A stretch of DNA of 33,681 nucleotides, taken from positions 1-33,681 of the forward strand of contig DAIDHD010000061.1 in the NCBI GenBank assembly GCA_027459765.1, read 5' to 3'. Below, piece by piece: positions 18,027 through 29,884 of the stretch. The notes beneath the pieces are model-generated. The model was given only the letters and a program-made list of their open reading frames with translations. It had not been told where the DNA came from and did not search any database. Numbering within the stretch: position 1 is the stretch's first letter; the number at the start of each line of letters is the position of its first letter. Source of the stretch: Gammaproteobacteria bacterium. GTDB taxonomy: Bacteria; Pseudomonadota; Gammaproteobacteria; Steroidobacterales; Steroidobacteraceae. A program made the translations under genes and the position numbers.

Positions 18027-18626
18027 TCACTCCGGTCGCGCTGTGGCCAGGCGTTCGAGATAGCGGGCGACCACGTCGATCTCGACGTTGACGGTGCCAC
18101 CCGCCGCGAGTTCGCCCAGGGTGGTGACCGCACGGGTGTGCGGGATGATGTTGACGTCGAAGCGCGCGCCCGCGACGCCGTTGACCGTGAGACTCACCCC
18201 GTCGATGGTGATCGAGCCCTTGGCCGCCACGAACCGCGCGAGGTGCGGCGGCAGCTCGAACTCGATCCGCCAGGAGCGCGCGTCCTCGCTGATCGACGTG
18301 GCGGTGCCGACGGCGTCGACGTGGCCCGTCACCCAGTGGCCGCCGAGCGCGTCGCCGACGCGCAGACTCGGCTCGAGATTCACGTACGCGCCCGGGCGCA
18401 GCGCGCCGAGCGTGGTCTTCGACAAGGTCTCGCGCGACACGTCCGCCTCGAACACCGCGCCCTCGCGGCCGGTGACCGTCAGGCACACGCCCTGCACGCA
18501 AATGCTGTCGCCGATGCCGAGCCGCGCGGGGTCTATCCCGGCGGCATCGACGGCGATGCGTACGTCCCCGCCGCGCTGCGTGCACGACACGACCCGACCC
18601 TTGGCGACGACGATTCCCGTGAACAT
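18027..18626 (-). CDS. ribE: Riboflavin synthase alpha chain
   Basis: The enzyme dismutates two lumazine molecules into riboflavin and the pyrimidine precursor. The 199-residue protein has the internal twofold repeat of the family: residues 1-97 (MFTGIVVAKGRVVS, SICVQGVCLTVT, EADVSRETLSKTT) and 98-199 (HWVTGHVDAVGT, SITIDGVSLTVNGV, NIIPHT). ATG 18626 is preferred because the family begins MFTGIV and AGGAG stands six bases before it. A second ATG at 18644 overlaps the ribD stop (ATGA), so some initiation could start there and add six residues (MSQEFG). The ribD-ribE-ribBX-ribH order is the conserved gammaproteobacterial riboflavin operon. The symbol ribC is used for it in E. coli. Confidence 0.95.
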   Translation of the reverse strand: MFTGIVVAKGRVVSCTQRGGDVRIAVDAAGIDPARLGIGDSICVQGVCLTVTGREGAVFEADVSRETLSKTTLGALRPGAYVNLEPSLRVGDALGGHWVTGHVDAVGTATSISEDARSWRIEFELPPHLARFVAAKGSITIDGVSLTVNGVAGARFDVNIIPHTRAVTTLGELAAGGTVNVEIDVVARYLERLATARPE

Positions 18627-18640
18627 CCCGAACTCCTGAC

Positions 18641-19798
18641 TCATTCGTTGGCGGCGTGGCCGGTTCCGCCCGCCGCGCCATCGGCCTCAAGCACCGGCAT
18701 CCTGGGCGCGAGCACGAGGCGCAGATCCTCGCCGTAGAGCCGCGTGTCGCGGATCTGGAAGCGCGGCAGGGCGGCGGCCAGCGCGCCCGTCAGCGCCACG
18801 AGCGGCGCACCGTCCGCCCCCAGCAGGAACGGCGCCACGTACAGCACCCACTCGTCGACGAGTCCCGCCTCGAGGAAGGACGCCGCGAGGCGCGCCCCGC
18901 ACTCCACCAGCAGTTCATTCACCTCGCGCCGCGCGAGGGAGCCGAGCACCGCCGCGAGGTCCAGGCCGCGGGGCCCGCGCGCCACCCGCTCGACCTCGAC
19001 CGTGGTGCCGGCGGACGACACCGCATCCGCGGCGCCGTAGACCAGCGCTCCCGGAGCCGCGAGCATGCGCGCCCCGGCCGCACATGATAGCTCAGGATCG
19101 AGCAGCACCCGCAGCGGCTGTCGCACCCGCGGGCCGTAGTCGAGACGCACGTCGAGGCGCGGATCGTCGCTGCGCACCGTGCCCGCGCCGGTGAGCACCG
19201 CCGAGCTGCGCGCCCGCAGCCGCTGCACGTCGGCGCGCGCCTCCTCGCCGGTGATCCACAGCGGCGCGCCGCCGGGCGGCGCGGTGCGGGCATCCAGGCT
19301 CATGGCGAGCTTCAGGCGCACGAACGGACGGCCGCGTTCGAAGCGCGTGAAGAAGCCGGGATTCAGAGCACGGCTCTCGGCCGCGCCCGCGCCGACGCTC
19401 ACCGCCACGCCGGCGCTGCGCAAGCGCTCGATCCCGGCGCCGGCCACGCGCGGATTCGGGTCGACCACGGCGCACACGACCCGGGCCACGCCGGCGGCGA
19501 TCAGCGCGTCGGCGCACGGCGGCGTGCGTCCGTGGTGGCTGCAGGGCTCGAGCGTCACGTAGGCGGTGGCGCCGCGCGCCTCGGCGCCGGCGGCGGCCAG
19601 TGCGCGGGCCTCGGCGTGGCCCTCGCCGGCACGTTCGTGCCAGCCCTCGGCGATCACGCGGCCGTGCTTGACGAGCACGCAGCCGACGCGCGGATTCGGA
19701 TCGGTGGTGTAGAGGCCGCGATGCGCCAGTTCGAGCGCGCGCGCCATCGGCGGCGCATCCGCGTCGCGATCGGCGGGCGAGGTGCCGCAGGCGGTCAC
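18641..19798 (-). CDS. ribD: Bifunctional diaminohydroxyphosphoribosylaminopyrimidine deaminase / reductase
   Basis: RibD performs two consecutive steps of riboflavin synthesis. The deaminase domain (about 18-145 of 385) has the zinc site HAEARAL and [15 protein letters not shown], with [12 protein letters not shown] and [10 protein letters not shown]. The reductase domain (about 155-375) has [38 protein letters not shown] and [22 protein letters not shown]. The start is GTG 19798, which overlaps the nrdR stop (GTGA); ATG 19747 ([11 protein letters not shown]) is an alternative that removes 17 residues and would still include the whole deaminase core. The last bases overlap a possible upstream ribE start (ATGA at 18641-18644). 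Confidence 0.95.
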   Translation of the reverse strand: MTACGTSPADRDADAPPMARALELAHRGLYTTDPNPRVGCVLVKHGRVIAEGWHERAGEGHAEARALAAAGAEARGATAYVTLEPCSHHGRTPPCADALIAAGVARVVCAVVDPNPRVAGAGIERLRSAGVAVSVGAGAAESRALNPGFFTRFERGRPFVRLKLAMSLDARTAPPGGAPLWITGEEARADVQRLRARSSAVLTGAGTVRSDDPRLDVRLDYGPRVRQPLRVLLDPELSCAAGARMLAAPGALVYGAADAVSSAGTTVEVERVARGPRGLDLAAVLGSLARREVNELLVECGARLAASFLEAGLVDEWVLYVAPFLLGADGAPLVALTGALAAALPRFQIRDTRLYGEDLRLVLAPRMPVLEADGAAGGTGHAANE

Positions 19799-20316
19799 GG
19801 CGCGTCGCTCTTGTCGTCGCCGGGCAGCAGCGGTAGCTGATCCTCGTTGCCGCCGCGCCGGCGGTGCTGGCGGCGCAGCTGATCGATCTCGGTACGAAAC
19901 GCTTCGATGTCCTGGAAGCTGCGATAAACGGAGGCGAATCTCACGTATGCGACCTCGTCGAGCTGGCGCAGCTCCTCCATCACGAACTCGCCGACGGTGC
20001 GCGAGGCGACTTCGCGCTCGCCGAGGCTGCGCAGCTTGTGGCAGATGCGCGCCACCGCCGCATCGACCGCTTCGCGTGCCACGGGGCGCTTTTCGAGCGC
20101 CTTCTGCATGCCGGCGAGCAGCTTGTTCTCGTCGAAGGGCTCGCGGCTGCGGTCGCCCTTGACCACCACCGGCAGCAGCAATTCGGCGGTCTCGAAGGTG
20201 GTGAACCGCTCCGCGCAGGCGAGACACTCGCGGCGCCGGCGGATCTGGCGACCCTCGCCGGCGAGCCGCGAGTCGATGACCTTAGTCTCGCTGTGGCCGC
20301 AAAACGGACAGTGCAT
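19795..20316 (-). CDS. nrdR: Transcriptional repressor NrdR
   Basis: NrdR is the ATP-cone and zinc-ribbon repressor of ribonucleotide reductase genes. The 173-residue protein begins [18 protein letters not shown] with the first CxxC, followed by [17 protein letters not shown] with the second. The ATP-cone domain (about 46-136) starts [21 protein letters not shown] and includes [30 protein letters not shown]. An acidic C-terminal tail (154-173) follows. It lies 47 bp downstream of glyA with a strong GC hairpin in the gap, and overlaps ribD by GTGA. The glyA-nrdR-ribD order is typical of gammaproteobacteria. Confidence 0.97.
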   Translation of the reverse strand: MHCPFCGHSETKVIDSRLAGEGRQIRRRRECLACAERFTTFETAELLLPVVVKGDRSREPFDENKLLAGMQKALEKRPVAREAVDAAVARICHKLRSLGEREVASRTVGEFVMEELRQLDEVAYVRFASVYRSFQDIEAFRTEIDQLRRQHRRRGGNEDQLPLLPGDDKSDAP

Positions 20317-20328
20317 GGGCCCCTTCCG

Positions 20329-20350
20329 GGGCGGCCCTGGCGGGCCGCCC
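20329..20350 (-). terminator. GC hairpin between glyA and nrdR
   Basis: GGGCGGCCC (20329-20337) and GGGCCGCCC (20342-20350) form a perfect 9-bp stem with a 4-nt loop, 13 nt after the glyA stop and 12 nt before the nrdR start. There is no U run, so it may attenuate transcription or protect the glyA 3' end rather than terminate fully. Confidence 0.5.
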
Positions 20351-20363
20351 GGCCTCGGCCCGT

Positions 20364-21617
<1,254 letters not shown>

Positions 21618-21644
21618 CTCAAGCCTCCGGTTGACCAGCCTTGC

Positions 21645-21673
21645 ATTCTAGCCCGCGGCCCGGCGTTCCCCAA
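21645..21673 (-). promoter_or_regulatory. Probable glyA promoter
   Basis: On the minus strand, TTGGGG (21673-21668) and TAGAAT (21650-21645) are spaced by 17 bp. The -10 box is five of six; the -35 matches only TTG. The start site would be near 21638, about 20 nt before the glyA ATG. Confidence 0.4.
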
Positions 21674-21725
21674 GACTTGGCGCGTGCACGCCGTGGCGCG
21701 TCAAGCATCTCGAACACGCTCCCTC

Positions 21726-21762
21726 GGGCGCCCGGGGGAGGCCGGGCCGGCCCCGGGCGCCC
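21726..21762. repeat. Perfect 12-bp all-GC inverted repeat between glyA and ettA
   Basis: GGGCGCCCGGGG (21726-21737) and CCCCGGGCGCCC (21751-21762) are exact reverse complements around a 13-nt spacer that is itself GC-rich. It lies between the two divergent promoters and immediately upstream of the ettA -35 box. Because it is upstream of both start sites, it would not be in either mRNA. Confidence 0.6.
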
Positions 21763-21774
21763 CGCCGCCCGGCC

Positions 21775-21803
21775 GTGACAACCCCGTGGCGGTCACGGAT
21801 AAT
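21775..21803 (+). promoter_or_regulatory. ettA: ettA promoter
   Basis: GTGACA (21775-21780) and GATAAT (21798-21803), 17 bp apart, each match five of six consensus bases. The start site would be near 21810, giving a leader of about 50 nt that contains AAGG near 21851 before the ATG. A small inverted repeat ATTCGC/GCGAAT (21809-21824) sits at the start of the leader. Confidence 0.65.
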
Positions 21804-21860
21804 TTCGAATTCGCCCGAGCGAATGCTCCTCCTACGAACACCTCAAGCTTAAGGTCCCCG

Positions 21861-23534
<1,674 letters not shown>

Positions 23535-23539
23535 GCGCG

Positions 23540-23558
23540 GCGCCCCACGCCGGGGCGC
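23540..23558 (+). terminator. Hairpin between ettA and the small CxxC gene
   Basis: GCGCCCC (23540-23546) and GGGGCGC (23552-23558) form a 7-bp stem with a 5-nt loop, starting 6 nt after the ettA stop. No T run follows, so read-through into the gene at 23582 is likely. Confidence 0.35.
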
Positions 23559-23581
23559 GCGCCGGGTTGGGAGAGGTGACC

Positions 23582-24079
23582 ATGGCCATCGACATCGCGG
23601 CGCACGGCACGACGTACTCGGGCGACCCCGGCGGCGCACTCGAGTGCCCGCACTGTCACGCGAGTACGGCCCTGGACGTGGCGGCGTATCTGCCGCAGGA
23701 AGCGCAGGCCCTCTTCAGGGAGGCGCTTGCCTGTCACGCGGCGGGTCTTTACACGGCGTTCGCAGCGCTGTGCCGGCGTACCGCACAAGCCCTCTACCAC
23801 GCGCTCGGCGAGCGCGGCAAGCTGCAACTCTTCGACATCCTGCACGAGACGCGCGCACTCGCCGAACTGGACGAGAACACCTTCGTCGCGGTGCGTGCGG
23901 TGCTGTTCGGCAGCGATGCGGACCCCTGGCCGAACCTGCCGCCGTTGGACGCCGGGCGCGCCGGCGTGCTGGCCGAGGTGATGCAGGACCTTCTGTACCA
24001 GGCGTTCGTGCGCAAGGCGCGCCTCAAGCAGGCGCTGGCGGCGCGCAGGCGGGTGACACCGATCCAGGCCGCGCGCTGA
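23582..24079 (+). CDS. Small protein with CxxC pair, DUF4145-like
   Basis: The 165-residue protein begins MAIDIAAHGTTYSGDPGG and has one CPHC pair (ECPHCHAS) near residue 22, too few cysteines for a complete zinc site by itself. The rest is helical: FREALACHAAGLYTAFAALC and RRTAQALYHALGERGKLQLF, then DENTFVAVRAVLFGSDADPW and EVMQDLLYQAFVRKARLK. This resembles the DUF4145 pattern of an EALxxxxxGLYxA helix, an Arg-rich helix and a final LLxxxY helix, but the family match is tentative. Members of DUF4145 are often associated with restriction or defence genes; no such genes are visible here. GGAGAGG precedes the ATG at about 7 nt. It lies 47 bp after ettA and converges with purL with a 12-bp gap. 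Confidence 0.65.
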   Translation: MAIDIAAHGTTYSGDPGGALECPHCHASTALDVAAYLPQEAQALFREALACHAAGLYTAFAALCRRTAQALYHALGERGKLQLFDILHETRALAELDENTFVAVRAVLFGSDADPWPNLPPLDAGRAGVLAEVMQDLLYQAFVRKARLKQALAARRRVTPIQAAR

Positions 24080-24091
24080 GCGCGTTGGGGG

Positions 24092-27000
24092 TCAGCCGAG
24101 CCGCACCCGCGCGTTGCGGAAGATCCGCATCCAGCCGCCGTCCTCGCCCCAGCGCGCATCGGCCCAGGAGTTCTGCACCGTACGAAACACCCGCTCCGGA
24201 TGCGGCATCACCGCGGTCACGCGGCCGTCGGCGCTGCACACGCCGGCGAGACCGCCCGGCGAGCCGTTGGGGTTGAACGGATAAAGTTCGGTCGGCCGCT
24301 CGCGGTGATCGACGTATTCGAGCACCCGCTCGCCACTGCCGTCGAGCGCACGGCGCTGCGCCTCGGCGGCGAACTCCGCCCGCCCCTCGCCGTGGGCCAC
24401 CACGATGGGCAGCACCGAACCGTGCATGCCGGCGAAGAACAGCGACCGCGATTCCGGGACCCGCACCAGGGTGAGGCGCGCCTCGTACTGTTCGGAGCGA
24501 TTGCGCACGAAACGCGGCCAGTTGGCGGCGCCGGGCACCAGTTCCTTGAGCGCGGCGAGCATCTGGCAGCCATTGCACACGCCGAGCGTGAAGGTGTCGG
24601 GACGATCGAAGAAGCCGGCGAACTCCGCGCGCGCGCGCTCGTTGAACAGGATCGACTTGGCCCAGCCCTCGCCGGCGCCGAGCACGTCGCCGTAGGAGAA
24701 CCCGCCGCAGGCGACCAGACCGTGGAAGCGGCCGAGGCGCGTGCGCCCGCCGAGCAGATCGGTCATGTGCACGTCGTAGGCGTCGAAGCCGGCACGCGTG
24801 AACGCCGCCGCCATCTCGGTCTGGCTGTTCACGCCCTGCTCGCGCAGGATGGCGACCGCGGGACGCGCGCCGGTGGCGATGAACGGCGCCGCCACGTCCT
24901 CGGCCGGATCGTAGCTCAAGCGCGCGTGCAGGCCCGGATCCTCGGCGTCGAGCAGGCGCGCGTAGTCCTCGCTGGCGCACTGCGGGTGGTCGCGCAGGGC
25001 CTGCATGCGGTGGCTGGTCTCGCTCCAGGTGCGGTGCAGGTCGACGCGCGAGGCGTTGAGGAGCTCGCCACCGGCGCCGCGCACGCGGACGCGGGCGGTG
25101 GCGCCCGGCAGCGGCGCGCCAACGTCGCGCACGTGTGCGGCGGTAAAGCCGTGCCGCGCGAGCACGGCGCGCGCCTCGTCGATGCGTTCGGCCGCCAACT
25201 GCAACACAGCGCCGAGCTCCTCGGCGAAACAGGCGGCGATCGGGTCGGCGGCACCGAGGTCCACGTCGAGACCGCAGTGACTGGCGAACGCCATTTCGAG
25301 CAGCGTCACCAGGAGTCCGCCGTCGGAACGATCGTGATAGGCAAGCACGAGGCCTGCGTCCTTGAGCTCGCGGATCGCGGCGAAGAAGCCGGCGAGCAGC
25401 GCCGGCGAATCGAGGTCCGCCGGCTCGCCGCCGGCCAGACCGTGTACCTGCGCGAAGCAGGACCCGCCGAGCCGCTGCCGGCCCGCGGCGAGATCGACCA
25501 GCACGAGCCGGGTCGGCCGGTCGAGCACGAGCTGCGGGGTGAGCGTGCGGCGCGCATCGGTCACGGGCGCGAAGGCCGACACGATCAGCGAGACCGGTGC
25601 GAGCACGCTGCGCTCGCCGCGAGCGTCGCGCCAGGTGGTCTTCATGGACAGCGAATCCTTGCCGACCGGGATGGTGATGCCGAGCGCCGCGCACAGCTCT
25701 TCGCCCACCGCGCGCACCGTGGCGTACAGGTCCGCGTCCTCGCCGGGCTCGCCGCAGGCGGCCATCCAGTTGGCCGACAGGCGCACGTCGGTGAGCGCGC
25801 GCACGTCCGCCGCGGCGATGTTGGTGATCGCCTCGGCGACCGCCAAACGGCCCGACGCGGGCGGGTCGAGCACCGCCACCGGGGCGCGCTCGCCCATCGC
25901 CATGGCCTCGCCGGTGTAGCCCTGGTAATCGCTCAGGCTGACCGCCACGTCGGCGACCGGGACCTGCCACGGGCCGACCATCTGGTCGCGGCTGATGAGC
26001 CCGCCGACGCTGCGATCGCCAATGGTGATCAGGAACGACTTGTCGGCGATGGTGGGCAGCTTCAGCAAGCGCTCGAGCGAGCCCGCGAGATCGATGCCGG
26101 CGGTGCTCAAGGGTTGCCGCTCGCGGCGCCGGCTCGACACGCGCCGCAGCATGCGCGGCGGCTTGCCGAGCAGCACCTCGAGCGGCATGTCCACCGGGGT
26201 CGGGGCGCCCTCCCCGTCCGTCACCCGCAGCACGCCGTCGTCGGTGGTCTCGCCGACCACCGCGAACGGGCAGCGCTCGCGGGCGCAGATGTCGGCGAAG
26301 CGCTCGAGCGTCCCGGGCGCGAGCGCGAGCACGTAGCGCTCCTGGGACTCGTTGCACCACAGTTCCATCGGCGACAGCGCGGCGTCGGCGCTCGGCACCC
26401 GGGTGAGGTCGATACGCCCGCCACGCTCGCTGTGCGCGATCGCCTCCGGCAGTGCATTCGACAGACCGCCCGCACCGACGTCGTGGATCAGGAGGATGGG
26501 GTTGTCCTCGCCGAGCGCCCAGCAACGGTCGATGACCTCCTGGGCCCGCCGCTGCATCTCCGGGTTGCCGCGCTGTACCGAGGCGAAGTCGAGGTCGGAG
26601 GCGCTCGCACCGCTGCCCACCGACGAGGCCGCACCGCCGCCCAGGCCGATCAGCATCGCCGGCCCGCCGAGCACCACCAGCGGCGCGCCCACCACCACGT
26701 CGCGCTTCTCGACGTGCGTGCGGCGTACGTTGCCGAGCCCGCCCGCGATCATGATGGGCTTGTGGTAGCCGCGAGCGCGCGGCATCGCGCCCGGCTCGAT
26801 CTGCTCGAAAACGCGAAAGTAGCCGCAGGTGCTCGGCCGCCCGAACTCGTTGTTGAAGGCCGCCGCGCCGAGCGGCGCTGCGATCATGATGTCGAGCGCC
26901 GAGGCGATCCGGTCGGGCTTGCCGAATTCGCGCTCCCAGGGCTGCTCGAAACCCGGGATCCTCAGGTTCGAGACCGAGAAACCGGTCAGGCCCGCCTTCG

Positions 27001-27982
27001 GCTTCGCGCCGATGCCGGTCGCGCCCTCGTCGCGAATCTCGCCGCCCGAGCCGGTCGAAGCGCCGGGAAACGGCGAGATGGCGGTCGGGTGGTTGTGAGT
27101 CTCCACCTTCATGAGCATGTCGACCGGCTCTTGCACGCCGCCGTAGCGGCCGCTGCCCGGATCGGGGAAGAAGCGCTGCGCGTGCGCCCCTTCGATCACG
27201 GCCGCGTTGTCGCGATACGCCGAGAGCACGCCACGCGAGTTGGCGGCGTAGGTGGCGCGAATCATCGCGAACAGCGACTTCGGTTGCGGTTCGCCGTCGA
27301 TGTGGAACTCGGCGTTGAAGATCTTGTGGCGGCAGTGTTCGGAGTTGGCCTGCGCGAACATCATCAGTTCGACGTCGGTGGGATCGCGACCCAGTGCGCC
27401 GAAGGCGGCCACCAGGTAGTCGATCTCGTCCGCCGAGAGCGCGAGGCCCCAGTCGGCGTTGGCGCGGGCGAGCGCGGCCTGGCCGTCGGGCCCGAGGGCA
27501 ACGCGCCGCAGAGGCCGCGCCGGGGACTGCTGAAACAACGCCTCGGGCAGCAGGGTGTCGACCCACACCGACTCGGTCATGCGATCGTGCAGGTCGGCCG
27601 CCAGCGCCGTGAGTTCGGCCGCGGACAGCGGCGCCCGCGTCTCGATGAAGTACACGGTGCCGCGCTCAAGCCGGCGCACGCGCTCCAGACCGCACACCCG
27701 GGCGATGTCGGTGGCCTTGCTGGACCACGGCGACACCGTACCCACCCGCGGCGCGACCAGCACGGGCTGGCCGCGCTCGGGCGGCGGCGCTTCGCTCGGG
27801 CCGTAGGTGAGCAGCCGGCCGAGCAGCGCGAGTTCGCCCTCGTCGAGCCGTGCGGACGAGTCGACGAAGTGCACGAACCGCGCCGAGAGGCCGGTGGCCC
27901 GGGGGTCGCGGGCGGTGAGGGCGGCGAGGAGCTTATCGAGGCGAAACTGAGAGAGCGCGGGCGCGCCGAGCAGACTGAACAT
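24092..27982 (-). CDS. purL: Phosphoribosylformylglycinamidine synthase (single-chain PurL)
   Basis: This enzyme uses glutamine and ATP to convert FGAR to FGAM in purine synthesis. The 1,296-residue chain has the complete gammaproteobacterial layout: N-terminal PurS-like part and linker, two ATP/FGAR-binding halves ([86 protein letters not shown]), and a C-terminal glutaminase domain with [12 protein letters not shown] for the nucleophile and PHPERVFR near the end. ATG 27982 ([19 protein letters not shown]) is chosen over the upstream TTG at 27997. A TAGAAT hexamer (27988-27993, minus strand) lies only five bases before this ATG and no Shine-Dalgarno is visible. It is 40 bp downstream of the DUF1820 gene, which may share its transcript. 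Confidence 0.96.
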   Translation of the reverse strand: MFSLLGAPALSQFRLDKLLAALTARDPRATGLSARFVHFVDSSARLDEGELALLGRLLTYGPSEAPPPERGQPVLVAPRVGTVSPWSSKATDIARVCGLERVRRLERGTVYFIETRAPLSAAELTALAADLHDRMTESVWVDTLLPEALFQQSPARPLRRVALGPDGQAALARANADWGLALSADEIDYLVAAFGALGRDPTDVELMMFAQANSEHCRHKIFNAEFHIDGEPQPKSLFAMIRATYAANSRGVLSAYRDNAAVIEGAHAQRFFPDPGSGRYGGVQEPVDMLMKVETHNHPTAISPFPGASTGSGGEIRDEGATGIGAKPKAGLTGFSVSNLRIPGFEQPWEREFGKPDRIASALDIMIAAPLGAAAFNNEFGRPSTCGYFRVFEQIEPGAMPRARGYHKPIMIAGGLGNVRRTHVEKRDVVVGAPLVVLGGPAMLIGLGGGAASSVGSGASASDLDFASVQRGNPEMQRRAQEVIDRCWALGEDNPILLIHDVGAGGLSNALPEAIAHSERGGRIDLTRVPSADAALSPMELWCNESQERYVLALAPGTLERFADICARERCPFAVVGETTDDGVLRVTDGEGAPTPVDMPLEVLLGKPPRMLRRVSSRRRERQPLSTAGIDLAGSLERLLKLPTIADKSFLITIGDRSVGGLISRDQMVGPWQVPVADVAVSLSDYQGYTGEAMAMGERAPVAVLDPPASGRLAVAEAITNIAAADVRALTDVRLSANWMAACGEPGEDADLYATVRAVGEELCAALGITIPVGKDSLSMKTTWRDARGERSVLAPVSLIVSAFAPVTDARRTLTPQLVLDRPTRLVLVDLAAGRQRLGGSCFAQVHGLAGGEPADLDSPALLAGFFAAIRELKDAGLVLAYHDRSDGGLLVTLLEMAFASHCGLDVDLGAADPIAACFAEELGAVLQLAAERIDEARAVLARHGFTAAHVRDVGAPLPGATARVRVRGAGGELLNASRVDLHRTWSETSHRMQALRDHPQCASEDYARLLDAEDPGLHARLSYDPAEDVAAPFIATGARPAVAILREQGVNSQTEMAAAFTRAGFDAYDVHMTDLLGGRTRLGRFHGLVACGGFSYGDVLGAGEGWAKSILFNERARAEFAGFFDRPDTFTLGVCNGCQMLAALKELVPGAANWPRFVRNRSEQYEARLTLVRVPESRSLFFAGMHGSVLPIVVAHGEGRAEFAAEAQRRALDGSGERVLEYVDHRERPTELYPFNPNGSPGGLAGVCSADGRVTAVMPHPERVFRTVQNSWADARWGEDGGWMRIFRNARVRLG

Positions 27983-28022
27983 GCCGCATTCTACCAAGGG
28001 CGCGCGCCGTTACGGAGACGCG

Positions 28023-28367
28023 CTACTTGCGTGCCGAGGAGTCTCCGCCGCCCGGATTCATCAGGGTCACCGGGAACTGAGCCACGTTGCCGCCCTCCAG
28101 GGCGACGATCTTGCTGACACCCTGCTTCTTGACCTCGTCGATCCGCAGGATGGATTGCAGCGGCAGGTAGGTGCGCTTGACCTCGTGGAATTCGGCCTTG
28201 ATCTTCTCTTCGGTCGGATCGACGACCACCGTCGAGCGACTGCCGAACACCAATTCCTCCACCTCGATGAATCCGAACAGGCCGCCGTGGCTGACCTTGC
28301 GGGCGTAGATCTCGTACACCTTGCCCTGATTCACGAACAGAACTTTGAAAATGTGACTCGCAGCCAT
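28023..28367 (-). CDS. DUF1820 family protein
   Basis: The 114-residue product (from ATG 28367) matches the DUF1820 family: HIFKVLFVNQGKVYEIYARKV, then FGFIEVEELVFGSRSTVVVDP, EEKIKAEFHEVKRTYLPLQS and ILRIDEVKKQGVSKI. The family is common in gammaproteobacteria and has no known function. A short Gly/Ser tail (NPGGGDSSARK) follows. The frame is open nine codons further to ATG 28394, which follows TATTAT by six bases and could be a leaderless start (adding MLATRGLPG); 28367 is preferred by comparison with the family. It is transcribed divergently from the FHA gene and sits upstream of purL on the same strand. Confidence 0.85.
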   Translation of the reverse strand: MAASHIFKVLFVNQGKVYEIYARKVSHGGLFGFIEVEELVFGSRSTVVVDPTEEKIKAEFHEVKRTYLPLQSILRIDEVKKQGVSKIVALEGGNVAQFPVTLMNPGGGDSSARK

Positions 28368-28452
28368 TCCTGGGAGGCCTCGGGTTGCTAGCATTTCACC
28401 ATAATATACGGGTACTTACCGCCATGCGTCGGACCCGCCGGAGAGATCCTTC

Positions 28453-29838
28453 ATGACCTTGCGCCTGAGCGTCGTCAGCGAGCACGGGGCGCGCCTCGGG
28501 GCGCGCGCCACCAAGGTATTCGGGGTGCACGGCGGCACCATCGGCCGCGCGACCGACAACGAGTGGATTCTACCCGACCCGGAACGCTATCTGTCGGGAA
28601 AGCATGCCCGCATCGACTTTCGCGCCGGCGCCTACGTGCTGGTGGACACGAGTTCCAACGGCACCTACGTCAACGGCGCACAGGTGCCGCTCGGCAAGTA
28701 CCACGACTACGTGCTCAAGGACGGGGATTCGATCCGCATCGGCGAGTACGAGCTGCTGGTCAGCATCGACAAGAGCAACGACTTTCCGCCCGACGAAAGC
28801 GCCATCGTCGCCTACGACGGCAAGGCGGTGTCCTCGGCGGTGCGCAAGTCGACCGCCGACGACCTCGGCGCCGATCTCGACCTGAACGAGCTGCTCGAGT
28901 ACAGCGACCGGCTCGACGAATCCGACCCGGAACCCGTCGCGGCGGTGAGCGCGGATTCCGGCATCCGGCCGCGGGGCGCGTACGGTCAGGCGATCGGGCC
29001 GGAAGCGGAACCCGCCACGCCGTGGCACATGATGACGCGGCCGCTGAAACTCGATAACTCGCCGTCGGCGAGCCTGCCCGCGCTCGCCGCGAGCTCACCG
29101 AACCTCGCCGCGAGCTCGCCGAACCTCTTGGCGAGTTCGCCGAGCCTCTCCCAGGCCATGGCGCGTGCCGCGGCGCCGGCCGACCCCGACGTGGACGCGG
29201 GACTCGCGGCCTTCTGCCGCGGGGCCGGCATCGACCCGCGCAGCCTCGGCGAGAACCGCGCCGTGACGCTGCAGCTCGCCGGACAGCTGCTGCGCGAAAC
29301 GGTGCTCGGCCTCATGGACTTGAACCAGGTGCGCAAGGAATTCCGCAATCGCTTTCGCATGCCGCCGCCGGCCGCCGACGCGCCGGATTCGCCGCTCAGC
29401 GTGGCGCATGGCGTCGACGAGGCGCTGGTGCGGTTGCTCACCACCCGTTCGCAGCGCAGCGGCGGGGTGGAGACGATCCGCGACGGCTTCCGCGACTTGA
29501 AGGCGCACCAGGGCGCCACGGTGGCGGCGATGCGCGCCGCGTTCGACGAATTCCTCACGCGCGTCGACCCGAAGGAGCTCGAACTGCGTTTCGACCGCGC
29601 CACCAAGCGCGGCGTGTTCGGCGCGCAGAACAAGGCCAAATACTGGGAACTGTACGCGGAGATGTTCGTCGGCCTCGCCCAGCGACCGCCGGAGGGCTTC
29701 CCGCACGTGTTCAGCGAGACTTTCGCCAAGACCTTCGAGGAGAGGCTGCGCGCGCTCAATCCGCCCAAGCGGGTCGGCCGCGTCGCCGACCGGGAAGACG
29801 GCGAGGACCCCGCGGAGCGCGCCATCGGCGAGCGCTGA
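28453..29838 (+). CDS. tagH: Type VI secretion FHA-domain protein (TagH type)
   Basis: The 461-residue protein has an N-terminal FHA domain at about 28-102 with GR at 31-32, SGKHARIDF at 48-56 and SSNGTYVNG at 67-75, which bind phosphothreonine peptides. A disordered middle (about 110-250) contains three tandem 7-residue units. The C-terminal domain (about 250-445) has the look of the T6SS FHA C-terminal family: DAGLAAFCRGAGIDP, LLRETVLGLMDLNQVRKEFR, ELRFDRATKRGVFGAQNKAKYW and VFSETFAKTFEERL. In type VI secretion the Fha protein is phosphorylated by PpkA-type kinases to promote assembly. No other T6SS gene is in the window, so it is an orphan or isolated. GGAGAG precedes the ATG by about 7 nt. 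Confidence 0.88.
   Translation: MTLRLSVVSEHGARLGARATKVFGVHGGTIGRATDNEWILPDPERYLSGKHARIDFRAGAYVLVDTSSNGTYVNGAQVPLGKYHDYVLKDGDSIRIGEYELLVSIDKSNDFPPDESAIVAYDGKAVSSAVRKSTADDLGADLDLNELLEYSDRLDESDPEPVAAVSADSGIRPRGAYGQAIGPEAEPATPWHMMTRPLKLDNSPSASLPALAASSPNLAASSPNLLASSPSLSQAMARAAAPADPDVDAGLAAFCRGAGIDPRSLGENRAVTLQLAGQLLRETVLGLMDLNQVRKEFRNRFRMPPPAADAPDSPLSVAHGVDEALVRLLTTRSQRSGGVETIRDGFRDLKAHQGATVAAMRAAFDEFLTRVDPKELELRFDRATKRGVFGAQNKAKYWELYAEMFVGLAQRPPEGFPHVFSETFAKTFEERLRALNPPKRVGRVADREDGEDPAERAIGER
29083..29145 (+). repeat. Three 21-bp tandem repeats in the FHA gene linker
   Basis: Units at 29083-29103, 29104-29124 and 29125-29145 encode LAASSPN, LAASSPN and LLASSPS. The first two differ at one base; the third is diverged. 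The encoded linker is Ala/Ser/Pro-rich and probably flexible; repeat number may vary between strains. Confidence 0.85.
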
Positions 29839-29884
29839 GCGCGCCGCGGCGCAGTGACGCGCCATCCACGGTAGAGTACGGCCC

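Noticed and set aside
24200..28117. 1,305-codon open frame on the plus strand
   Set aside because: It is the antisense shadow of purL, low-complexity in Arg, Ala, Gly and His, with no domain; high GC creates long antisense frames.
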